A stretch of 39,551 nucleotides of DNA from Rhizobiaceae bacterium (lineage in GTDB: Bacteria > Pseudomonadota > Alphaproteobacteria > Rhizobiales > Rhizobiaceae): positions 1 to 39,551 of the forward strand of contig JAIXTO010000187.1 in assembly GCA_027483885.1 (NCBI GenBank), given 5' to 3'. The translations under genes were made by a program, and so were the position numbers. The notes beneath the pieces are model-generated. The model made no database searches, had not been told where the DNA came from, and saw only the letters and a list, made by a program, of their open reading frames with translations. Below, one piece after another: positions 15,431 to 23,971 of the stretch (position 1 is the first letter of the stretch; every line of letters begins with the position of its first letter).

Positions 15431-18400
15431 TGGCCGCGCCGCTTAAACTGTCAGCCATTGTGACGCTCGATGCCAGCCAGGTGCCGGCTGGCGCCCAGGC
15501 GACCAAGGCCGCCATCGCCACGATCGGCGAAGAAGCGGGCCGCAGTTCGAACCGGCTGCAGCAGCTTATCGATGCGCAACACTCCTTAGGTGCGCCGGCC
15601 GCCAATCAGAATGTCCGCGAATGGACCGGCGCGCTTGCCATGCAGGGGCGTTCGCTCGATGAGTTGCGCGCAAAATACAATCCCCTCTTTGCCGTCATCA
15701 ACCAGTACAAGACGCAGCTGACGGAAATCCGGACGCTGCAGGCGCAAGGCGTCCTCTCCACCGACGAAATGACGGCCGCGATCCAGCGCCAGAGACGGGC
15801 AACTCTTGCCTCGATCGACGTGATCAAGGGCCGGACGGTGCCCGGCGGAACATCCGAGGCGGGAGAGCAGTTCCGCCGCCAGAACCTCACCTATCAGGCT
15901 TTCGACGTCGGCCAGTCGCTGGCGGGCGGCATGCCGCTCGGTATGGTGCTTGCGCAGCAGGGACCGCAGATCGTCCAGATCTATGCCGGCCAGGGTGGCG
16001 TGAACGCGGCGCTGAAAGATCTGGGCACGATCGCCTCCGGAGCGGCGCGCCTTGTCACACCGCTGACGGTCGGCGTTGCCGGGCTGGCTGCGGTTGCCGT
16101 GACCGGTGCTGCATCCTGGTCGAGCTATCTGCAGTCGACGAAGGAAGTGGAAACAGCTGCCAAGGGACTTGGCCTTGCCGTTGCAGGCACCTCGGCCGAA
16201 ATGGAAGCATCGGCGCGCGCCGGCGCATCCGCGGCAGGGATTTCCGTCTCGGCCGCGCGCTCGATGGAGGCTGGCTTTCTGCGCACAGGCCGGATCGGGT
16301 CGGAAAATTTCGAGCGCCTGATCGCGATCAGCAAGGATTTTGGCGCGACGATCGGGCTCGATGCTGCAGCGGCCGGCGACGCGCTGGCAGAGATGTTTGC
16401 TGATCCGGCCAAGGCCGCAGACACCTTGTATCGGCAATATGGCCTGATCGATGCGGCAACTGCCCGTCAGGTGACCAACCTTACACAGCAGAACAGGGCA
16501 TCTGAGGCGCAAGCGGTCCTGCTTGATGCATTGCCGCAGCGGCTGGCAAGCGCGGCCGAGGCGACGACCGCTCTTGGTCGCGCATGGGGCACCGTCTCGA
16601 CGGCTGCCAGCAACGCCTATGATGCTCTTGGGCGCGCGGTCGATCGTGCCGTATCCGGGAAGTCCCTGGAAGAGCAGCTTGCAGAGGCGCGGACCGCGCG
16701 CGAAAAACTGTCCAGTCCAACAGGCTTTCTGAGCCTTCTGTCGCCGAGCGGCATGCTTCAGGCGGAAGCAGCCACGCGTGTGCAGCAGCTGGAAGAACAG
16801 ATCCGGCAGCGTGATCAGCAGGAGGCAGAGCGCCAGCGCCAGGCCGAGGAAATTGCCCGCAGCCGTGCAGTCACATCTCTGATCGACGGCTCCGGCGCTG
16901 GCGCCGATCGTCGCCGCATTCAAACGCTGCGGAACGAGATCGCGACCTTGCAAGGCGGGGCTGGCCTGCAGGGTGTCAACGAGGAGGAACGCACGGCAGC
17001 GCTTGAGGCGAAACAGCGCGTCCTCGACAACTTGACCAACCGGCAACAGCGCCTTGCAGAACTGGATCGGCTGGACATCCAGATCCAGACGGAACGGAAC
17101 CCGCTGGTTCGTGCCGACCTTGAGGCACGGCGCACGCGCCTGCAAATGGCGGAGCAAGAAGTCTCCACCACCTCAATCGAGATCGACGCCGGCCGTGCCC
17201 GCAACCGGGTGATCGAGGAGACGATCGGCACTGCGCGCTCCCAGGCGCAGGACATGCAGGCCGAACTGGAAACACGCACCCGGCTGAATGCGCTCGTCAA
17301 CGCCGGCTCCATCACCTCGGCCGACGCAAACCGCATGCTCCAGGAAGAGCTGACGCTACGGCCGCTGATTGCCGCAGCGGCCGTTGCAGAAGGGGACGCG
17401 AAGGAGCGGCTCAACCAGCAGATCGCTGACCTGCGCGCCGGCTATGCCGGTCTTGCAGAACAGGAGAAGCTGGCGTCCGCACAGGAATATCTGCGCGGCC
17501 AGAATGAGCGCATGGAAAAGCTACGCGTCGAGCAGTCCCTGATTGGCGCGAACGACACGGTGCGGGAGCGCTCGATGGCGCTTCTAGGGGCCGAACAGGA
17601 AATCCGCCGACGCGGTCTTGGATCAAACAGTGGCCTTGCTGCCCAAATCCGCGCCGAGGCTGATGCCATAGCGGTGATGAACCGACAGATCGAAAAGCAG
17701 GCCGATGCCTGGGGCAAGGTGCAGGGCAGCGCCGAAAGCGCCATAGACGGGATCGTGGATGGCCTTTCCAGCGGAGATATCTCCGGCGCGCTGGAAGGAA
17801 TTGCCAAGGATATCACCGGCACGTTCTTGGAGATTGGCGTTAAAAACCCGCTGAAGAACGCACTGCTCGGCACCGATTACGGCACGCTGTCGGACGTTGG
17901 CGGCCTCGGCGGCATTGTCGGCCGCCTGTTTGGCCAGAGCCAAACCGATCCCAGCGCTATCGTCTCGAATGCGATGGGACGCAGCGTCGGGTCCATGTCG
18001 GTGATGGCGGGGACCGTTGTCATCAATGGTGGTATCGGATCGGGCATTGCGTCAGGTGCCGGCAATCTGCTGGGCGGCGCTGCCAACAGCAACGTCCCAG
18101 GCGGATATTCCGGACTGGCCGGCAATGCAGTCGACAAGGCGCTCGGCCTGATCGGCTCCAACGAACTCAGTCAGCGCACCGATATCAATTCCTTCCTGCG
18201 CGCCGGCGGCGTTGATATCGATGCCGCAACAACCGCCTGGTGCGCCGGCTTTGTGAACTCGGCGCTGAAGCAGGTCGGGATCGATGGTTCGGGCTCACTC
18301 ACTGCAAACTCGTTCCAGAACTGGGGCCGGGCGATCGATCCCAGCCAGTTGCTGCGCGGCGACGTGCTGCTCCAGTCGCGCGGCCTCGGAGCGGAAAGCA

Positions 18401-19260
18401 CCGGCGGGCATGTCGGCTTTGCCACCGGCGCCAGCCGCATGCTGGGCGGGCAGCAGCAATTGCAGATGCTGTCGGGCAATTCCGACAATTCCGTCGCCAC
18501 GTCCTGGATCAATGCCTCCGAACTGCAGATCCGCCGCGCGACGGAAGCCTCGGCATCTTTGGCCTCTCTTGCCGGTTCAAGCGGTGCAGCCACGCAAAAT
18601 CTCGGCGTATTTGGCAATGGCCTCGGGCAGCTGTCGAACGGTCTGAGCCAGATCGGCAATATCGCAGCGACCGGCGGTGCATCGTCCGGCGGTGGTTTCT
18701 GGTCATCCCTCGTCGGCGGGATCGGCAAGCTGTTCGGCGGCATCTCTCCGACCAGTTCGGCCTGGTCTGCCAATACGACGCTCGGCTCGTTCCTCGTGCG
18801 CGGCTTCTCCGGTGGTGGCGATACCGGCGGGTCCGATCCGACCCGCGTGGCCGGCGTCGTCCATGAGAAGGAATATGTCTTCGATGCGGTCAGCACGGCC
18901 GCGATCGGGGTGCAGAACCTCGACTCGCTCAGGCGCATGGCGCGCAGCGGCGGCCAGACCCGGTTCGACACGGGCGGCTATGTGGCACCCATTGCGCCGG
19001 TCTATGCCAGCGCCAACAGCAGTGCCCGCGCGGCTGATCCCTATTCGGCCGGCACCAGCGATCGCGGTTCCTCGATCATCATCAACAATTACGGCCGCGA
19101 ACAGGTGCGGGCCGAGGAACGCACCGATCAGCAGGGCCGTCGGCAAGCTATTTTCCAGATTGGTGAGGTGAACGCGGCAACGATCAAACAACGCGGGAGC
19201 GCGACGCGCCGCGCCCTGCAGACCGAGTTCGGAATGAAGCCGCAGCGGGTCGCCCGATGA
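15430..19260 (+). CDS. Tail tape measure protein with embedded cysteine peptidase domain
   Basis: 1276 residues from the ATG at 15430 (MAAPLKLSAIVTLDASQVPAG). Residues about 1-760 are mostly alpha-helical with long coiled coils, and hydrophobic stretches lie near residue 205 (VTPLTVGVAGLAAVAV). Residues about 915-1030 form a compact domain with TAWCAGFVN (C938), GGHVGF (H994) and GNSDNS (N1017). This is the CHAP/TIGR02594-type cysteine peptidase layout and could cut peptidoglycan during DNA entry. The tape measure sets tail length; 1276 residues suggest a tail near 190 nm by the usual 0.15 nm per residue rule. Confidence 0.87.
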   Translation: MAAPLKLSAIVTLDASQVPAGAQATKAAIATIGEEAGRSSNRLQQLIDAQHSLGAPAANQNVREWTGALAMQGRSLDELRAKYNPLFAVINQYKTQLTEIRTLQAQGVLSTDEMTAAIQRQRRATLASIDVIKGRTVPGGTSEAGEQFRRQNLTYQAFDVGQSLAGGMPLGMVLAQQGPQIVQIYAGQGGVNAALKDLGTIASGAARLVTPLTVGVAGLAAVAVTGAASWSSYLQSTKEVETAAKGLGLAVAGTSAEMEASARAGASAAGISVSAARSMEAGFLRTGRIGSENFERLIAISKDFGATIGLDAAAAGDALAEMFADPAKAADTLYRQYGLIDAATARQVTNLTQQNRASEAQAVLLDALPQRLASAAEATTALGRAWGTVSTAASNAYDALGRAVDRAVSGKSLEEQLAEARTAREKLSSPTGFLSLLSPSGMLQAEAATRVQQLEEQIRQRDQQEAERQRQAEEIARSRAVTSLIDGSGAGADRRRIQTLRNEIATLQGGAGLQGVNEEERTAALEAKQRVLDNLTNRQQRLAELDRLDIQIQTERNPLVRADLEARRTRLQMAEQEVSTTSIEIDAGRARNRVIEETIGTARSQAQDMQAELETRTRLNALVNAGSITSADANRMLQEELTLRPLIAAAAVAEGDAKERLNQQIADLRAGYAGLAEQEKLASAQEYLRGQNERMEKLRVEQSLIGANDTVRERSMALLGAEQEIRRRGLGSNSGLAAQIRAEADAIAVMNRQIEKQADAWGKVQGSAESAIDGIVDGLSSGDISGALEGIAKDITGTFLEIGVKNPLKNALLGTDYGTLSDVGGLGGIVGRLFGQSQTDPSAIVSNAMGRSVGSMSVMAGTVVINGGIGSGIASGAGNLLGGAANSNVPGGYSGLAGNAVDKALGLIGSNELSQRTDINSFLRAGGVDIDAATTAWCAGFVNSALKQVGIDGSGSLTANSFQNWGRAIDPSQLLRGDVLLQSRGLGAESTGGHVGFATGASRMLGGQQQLQMLSGNSDNSVATSWINASELQIRRATEASASLASLAGSSGAATQNLGVFGNGLGQLSNGLSQIGNIAATGGASSGGGFWSSLVGGIGKLFGGISPTSSAWSANTTLGSFLVRGFSGGGDTGGSDPTRVAGVVHEKEYVFDAVSTAAIGVQNLDSLRRMARSGGQTRFDTGGYVAPIAPVYASANSSARAADPYSAGTSDRGSSIIINNYGREQVRAEERTDQQGRRQAIFQIGEVNAATIKQRGSATRRALQTEFGMKPQRVAR

Positions 19261-19679
19261 CGATTGCCATCTGGCCCGCAGATTTGCCCAAGCCCGAGCG
19301 CAACACCTGGTCGTCGCAGCCCCAGGAGGCGCGCCTGCGCCGCACATCCGAGGCAGGCCCAGCCGCCTATCGTCGTCGGTTTTCCAACGTCTCCAAGGTG
19401 GTCAGTCTTTCAGTCCTTCTGACAGCCGACCAGCGGGCAATCTTCGACAACTTCTATGAGTACGACACCAAAAAAGGCGCGCTGCTGTTTCGCATGCCGG
19501 ACCCGACCACGGACGGCTGGGCGCTGAATGCCAGCGATGGCCAGCCGCTTTTGACCAGTGAAGGCCAGCCGATCCTGCTCGCGTCTATGTGGCTTTGCAC
19601 CTTCGGCGACCAGCTGCCGGCCGAGACGATCGTCGGCGTCGAGTTCAGGAAGACATTTTCGGTCGAGGTGATGCCATGA
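19257..19679 (+). CDS. Minor tail protein (tail tip)
   Basis: 140 residues beginning MTIAIWPADLPKPERNTWSSQ, with FSNVSKVVSLSVLLTADQRAIFDNFYEYDTKKG in the middle. This is the pattern of the small tail-tip protein directly after the tape measure in B3/D3112-like phages, analogous in position to lambda M. It overlaps the tape measure stop by four bases and the next start by four bases. No enzymatic motif is seen. Confidence 0.65.
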   Translation: MTIAIWPADLPKPERNTWSSQPQEARLRRTSEAGPAAYRRRFSNVSKVVSLSVLLTADQRAIFDNFYEYDTKKGALLFRMPDPTTDGWALNASDGQPLLTSEGQPILLASMWLCTFGDQLPAETIVGVEFRKTFSVEVMP

Positions 19680-20200
19680 GGCGCATCTCCCTCAATGCCC
19701 GATTGGCGCAGGATGCCGAAGCAACAGCCGAACTTTACGTCGTTCTGTTCGAGATCAACCATCCGCTGCTGCCCGCGCCGATCCGGCTCTCCACCGACAA
19801 TACGGAACGGCTGTCGGAAGATCCGCTCTACTACGGCACCCGATCGACCTGGCGCGGTGCAAACCCGGTGACGGAACCGTTCCTCTGGGTGGTCGCGTCC
19901 ACGGTTTTGCCCTCTGACCAGGAGGATGCGCCGGCCTCGGCAAAGCTGGTACTGGAAAATCTCGATGCCGACATGGCGCGCGTCGTGCGCTCCTTCACCG
20001 ACATCGCGACCCTCCACATGGCCGTCGTGCTGGCGTCCTCTCCCAGCCTCATCGAGGTCGAATACACCGACCTCGAAATCACCTCGGCCGACATCAATGC
20101 CGGCGAGATCACGCTGTCGATCAGCCGGGAGGAAATCGAAAACGAATATTTTCCGGGCGGCCGGATGAGCCGCGACGGGTTTCCGGGGCTTTATCTATGA
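19676..20200 (+). CDS. DUF1833-family minor tail protein
   Basis: 174 residues from the ATG at 19676. The motifs ELYVVLFEINHPLLPAPIRLSTDN near the N-terminus and NEYFPGGRMSRDGFPGLYL at the end are typical of DUF1833 tail proteins. It holds the position of lambda L between the M- and K-like genes and is probably part of the tail-tip complex. Both ends overlap neighbours by four bases. Confidence 0.78.
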   Translation: MRRISLNARLAQDAEATAELYVVLFEINHPLLPAPIRLSTDNTERLSEDPLYYGTRSTWRGANPVTEPFLWVVASTVLPSDQEDAPASAKLVLENLDADMARVVRSFTDIATLHMAVVLASSPSLIEVEYTDLEITSADINAGEITLSISREEIENEYFPGGRMSRDGFPGLYL

Positions 20201-20619
20201 CCGACTGGACGAACCGCTTTGTTGGACTGCCCTTTGTCGAGTTCGGCCGCGACCGCGACGGCTGCGACTGCTGGGGCCTTGCCTGCCTTGCCTATCGCGA
20301 GGAGCTGCAGATCAGCCTGCCGGATTATCTCGGTTATAGCTCGGTCGATGAGCATGCCGAGATCGCGGCCCTGGTGGCGGGCGCAACAGCAATGCCGATG
20401 TGGATCCCGGTGACCGGGCGCGCCGTGGCCTTCGACGTGGCCGTCTTCCGGCGTGGCCGCCTCGATACCCATATCGGCATCGTCGTGCAGCATGGCCTGA
20501 TGTTGCACGCGGCCGGCGAAGACTGCGCCAAGGTGGAGAGCTACGAAGGCGGCGTCTGGAAACACCGTTTAACGGGCGTTTACAGGCATGTTGAACTGGT
20601 TTCGAGGGCCGCTCGATGA
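20197..20619 (+). CDS. NlpC/P60-type tail peptidase (lambda K-like)
   Basis: 140 residues. The catalytic Cys lies in RDGCDCWGLACLAYREE (the DCWGL cysteine) and the His in DTHIGIVVQHG, followed by a third polar position near LHAAGED. This is the NlpC/P60 papain-like fold as found in the phage cell wall peptidase group beside tail-tip genes. It is thought to cleave peptidoglycan during infection or to help tip assembly. It overlaps both neighbours by four bases. Confidence 0.83.
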   Translation: MTDWTNRFVGLPFVEFGRDRDGCDCWGLACLAYREELQISLPDYLGYSSVDEHAEIAALVAGATAMPMWIPVTGRAVAFDVAVFRRGRLDTHIGIVVQHGLMLHAAGEDCAKVESYEGGVWKHRLTGVYRHVELVSRAAR

Positions 20620-23600
20620 GCCAGGGTCTCGTTTCCGTTCTGGCCGCACCGGCCTTTGATCCGGGGCAGGATCGCATCACGGCGGAGTTTCCGGCCGGCA
20701 TGACGATTGCGCAGATTGTCGATCAGGTGCTGCCGGATCGCACGATCGGCCGCGAGTATATCCGCGTCGCTCTCGTCACGGATCGCGGCACGCAGATCGT
20801 GCCGCCGACCATCTGGCACCGGGCCTATCCGAATGCCGGCGTGCGCGTCGTCATCAGGGTCATTCCGGGCAAGAACGCGCTTCGCTCGATCCTGCAGATC
20901 GTCGTGTCGATCGCCGCCGTCGCACTTGGCCAGTATTGGGCGCTCGGATTGGGCTTTACTGCCGGCACGGTCGGTTTTGCCGTTGCGAGCGGCCTGATCG
21001 GCATTGGTGTCTCAGTGCTTGGCAACCTGCTGATCAATGCGCTCATTCCGCCTGAGAAGCCACAGAGCCAGGAGCGGGAAAACCGCTATGCGATCAGCGG
21101 CTGGCGCAACCGTCTGGACCGCGAGGGCGCCGTGCCTGTCGTGCTGGGCAAGATCCGCTATGCACCGCCCTTCGGCGCGCTGTCGCATAGCGAAATCGTC
21201 GGCAACTGGCTCTATGTCCGCTCGCTGTTCAACTTCGGCTACGGCCGGCTGACACTCACCGATCTGCGCATCGGCGAGACCGACATTTCCGAATATGACG
21301 AGGTGGAAACCGAACTGCGCAGCGGTCTTTCGTCGGATGCAGCCATTGCGCTCTTTCCCCGACAGGTCGCCGAGGAAACCATCGGCGCCGAACTGACACG
21401 CCCCTTTCCACGCAATGATCTTGGCGAGATCGTCAGCGGCAGCGCGGCAAAAGAAACACCCGTTACGCGTACCACCGGCGCCGATGCCTCCGGCGCGTCG
21501 ATCATCTTCGGATGGCCGGCCGGTCTTTATGCCAGCAATGACAAGGGCGGCACGAACGCCACCACGGTTTCGATGAAGATACAGCACCGGCTGGTGACGC
21601 CAGGCGACACGGAAACCTGGGCAGACGTCGTAACGCTCAACATCACGGCGCGATCGCTGGAGGCATTCTATCGCCAGCACAGCTGGGATTTCCCAACGCG
21701 TGGCCGCTGGGAGGGCCGCGTCATTATGCTGACGCCGGAAACAACTGACATCAAGATCCAGCAGCGCACGACCTGGGCGGCCTTGCAGACCATCCGGCCG
21801 GAATATCCGCTCAACTTTCCAAAGCCGCTGTCGCTCGCTGGCCTGCGGATCAAGGCGACGCATCAACTGAATGGGCAGCTGGACAATTTCAGCGCCGTCG
21901 CCTCGCGGATCTGCCTCGACTACGACCATACGACGGGCACCTGGATCGAGCGGGCCACCAGCAATCCGGCCTCGCTCTATCGTTACGTGCTGCAGAGCGA
22001 TGCCAATCCACGGCCGGTGAGCGATGCCGGTATCGATCTCGACCAGCTGGAAGATTGGCACGACTTCTGCCGCATCAAGGGGCTGAAGTTCGATGCAGTG
22101 ATTGATGATCCCTCCATGTCTCTTGGCGACATGCTGTCCCAGATCGCCGGCGCCGGCCGTGCTGCCAAGCGTCATGACGGCGTGCGCTGGGGCGTTGTCA
22201 TCGACCGGCCGCAGACGCTGGTGGTCGACCACATCAACCCGCGCAACGCCTACAACATGCGCGTGACGCGGACTTACATCCGCCCGCCACATGGCTTTCG
22301 CGTCAAGTTCCTCGACGCCACCAATGATTACAAGCCGGCGGAGCGGCTGGTGCCATGGCCGGGGCATAGCGGGCCGATCACGCTGACGGAAGCACTCGAA
22401 CTGCCGGGCAAGACGGATCCTGCCGAGATCTGGCGCGAGGCGCGCCGGCGCATTTATGAGGCGCTCTATCGGCCGGACATTTACGAGGCCTCCCAGGATG
22501 GGCCGGCACGCGTGGCGACACGCGGCGATCTGGTGATGCTGTCCATGGATATTCTCGATCGTACGCAGGCGACGGCCCGCGTCCGTGCCGTGGAAGGTCG
22601 TCTGATCGAGCTATCCGATCCCGTGACCATGGATGCCGGCGTCACCTATGCCGTGCGGTTCCGGGTGTTTGCCGATGAAGAGGACACGCTCGGCACATCC
22701 GTCGTGCGCCAGGTCATCACCTCCGCCGGTGAGACGCGGCTGTTGCAGTTTGGAAGCGACGGCGACATGCCCGCCGTTGGCGACATTGTGCATTTCGGGC
22801 GTTCCACCAGCGAGAGCATTCCGGTGATCATCCAGGACGTCGAGGCCGGCGAGAACATGTCGGTGCATTACCGCATGGTCGATGCGGCGCCGATCATTGA
22901 CGAGCTGACGGATGAAGAGGTGGCGCCGGCCTGGAACGGTCGTGTTGGCTCCGAGATCGATGCCGGCTCAACCGTGCCGCCGACGCCGAAGTTCACCGCG
23001 ATCGCCACCGGCTTGAATGGCGCTGGACAGGTCGGCGCGATCACGGCGCTGCTGTCGCCGGGTACAGGCTCGATCGCATCCGCAAGCTTCCGGCTGCAGC
23101 ATCGGCTTAACGGCTCGACAGGCTGGAATACGCTTGATTTCCCCGCTTCGAACGGCGGCGCAACGATCACCGGTTATACCACCGGCAATGTGGTGCAGCT
23201 GCGCGCGGCCGCGATCTCGCCATCAGGCGCGCTTGGCGCCTATACGACCGTGGTGAGCGTGACCGTTGGTGCGACCGATGCGGCTGCAGCCAGCGCGCTC
23301 GATGCCAGCATGATTTCGGTCGGTGCGCTGCTGGGCGGCGCCGTGGTGCAGTTTTCAACCTCGGCCGACACCGCCACGACGCAGGTGCAGATCTATCGCT
23401 CCAGCACATCCTCGCTTAATCGGGCAACAGATGCGATCGGCGGCCTGGTCGAGGTCGTTCCGTCGCGCTCCTATTCCGTGCCGATCGGCGATGCGACCCG
23501 CGAGAACCTGTTGATCAACGGCGCAATGAGCGAAACAGGCACCTGGACGCTCGATGCCGGATGGGAGATCGCGGCGGGCGTTGCCACGCACACGGCGGGC

Positions 23601-23963
23601 ACGGCCGATGCGATCAGCCAGCCGCTCACCACCACGGCGGGGCAATATTTCCGCATCTCGACACAGCTTTCGGGCGTGACATCAGGCACCCTGACGCCGC
23701 GCCTCACAGGCGGCACGACACGGGCCGGCACCGCGCGATCAGCCAACGGCATCTTTGCCGATCGCATCCAGGCGGCGGCTGGAAACGACACCTTTGAACT
23801 GCTGGCCAGCAGCGCCTTCGACGGCTCCGTCGACAACGTCGTCGCCTACCTCGAAACCGTAACCTGCCTGGCGCAGGGCATCCATTACATCTGGGTCGAA
23901 CCGCAGAACGCGGACGGCCTGCCCGGACCTGTGTCCGGTCCCTTCACAGTCACCATTCGCTGA
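20616..23963 (+). CDS. Host specificity / tail tip protein J-like
   Basis: 1115 residues. A hydrophobic pair of helices (about residues 88-145) near the N-terminus is followed by a domain of the phage tail protein 3/J class (WRNRLDREGAVPVVLGKIRYAPPFGA, then LFNFGYGRLTLTDLRIGET). The C-terminal third holds beta-rich, fibronectin-like and carbohydrate-binding-like repeats (about residues 780-1110), where specificity usually resides. It overlaps the NlpC/P60 gene by four bases. In lambda-like tips J binds the receptor; here the tail fibre that follows may share the task. Confidence 0.82.
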   Translation: MSQGLVSVLAAPAFDPGQDRITAEFPAGMTIAQIVDQVLPDRTIGREYIRVALVTDRGTQIVPPTIWHRAYPNAGVRVVIRVIPGKNALRSILQIVVSIAAVALGQYWALGLGFTAGTVGFAVASGLIGIGVSVLGNLLINALIPPEKPQSQERENRYAISGWRNRLDREGAVPVVLGKIRYAPPFGALSHSEIVGNWLYVRSLFNFGYGRLTLTDLRIGETDISEYDEVETELRSGLSSDAAIALFPRQVAEETIGAELTRPFPRNDLGEIVSGSAAKETPVTRTTGADASGASIIFGWPAGLYASNDKGGTNATTVSMKIQHRLVTPGDTETWADVVTLNITARSLEAFYRQHSWDFPTRGRWEGRVIMLTPETTDIKIQQRTTWAALQTIRPEYPLNFPKPLSLAGLRIKATHQLNGQLDNFSAVASRICLDYDHTTGTWIERATSNPASLYRYVLQSDANPRPVSDAGIDLDQLEDWHDFCRIKGLKFDAVIDDPSMSLGDMLSQIAGAGRAAKRHDGVRWGVVIDRPQTLVVDHINPRNAYNMRVTRTYIRPPHGFRVKFLDATNDYKPAERLVPWPGHSGPITLTEALELPGKTDPAEIWREARRRIYEALYRPDIYEASQDGPARVATRGDLVMLSMDILDRTQATARVRAVEGRLIELSDPVTMDAGVTYAVRFRVFADEEDTLGTSVVRQVITSAGETRLLQFGSDGDMPAVGDIVHFGRSTSESIPVIIQDVEAGENMSVHYRMVDAAPIIDELTDEEVAPAWNGRVGSEIDAGSTVPPTPKFTAIATGLNGAGQVGAITALLSPGTGSIASASFRLQHRLNGSTGWNTLDFPASNGGATITGYTTGNVVQLRAAAISPSGALGAYTTVVSVTVGATDAAAASALDASMISVGALLGGAVVQFSTSADTATTQVQIYRSSTSSLNRATDAIGGLVEVVPSRSYSVPIGDATRENLLINGAMSETGTWTLDAGWEIAAGVATHTAGTADAISQPLTTTAGQYFRISTQLSGVTSGTLTPRLTGGTTRAGTARSANGIFADRIQAAAGNDTFELLASSAFDGSVDNVVAYLETVTCLAQGIHYIWVEPQNADGLPGPVSGPFTVTIR

Positions 23964-23971
23964 GGCACCCC

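Noticed and set aside
15586..17157. 523-residue reverse ORF opposite the tape measure
   Set aside because: A shadow of the tape measure frame; no ribosome binding site or recognisable domain.
21012..22367. 451-residue reverse ORF opposite the J-like gene
   Set aside because: A shadow frame; rich in Arg, Gly and Ala without motif or start signal.
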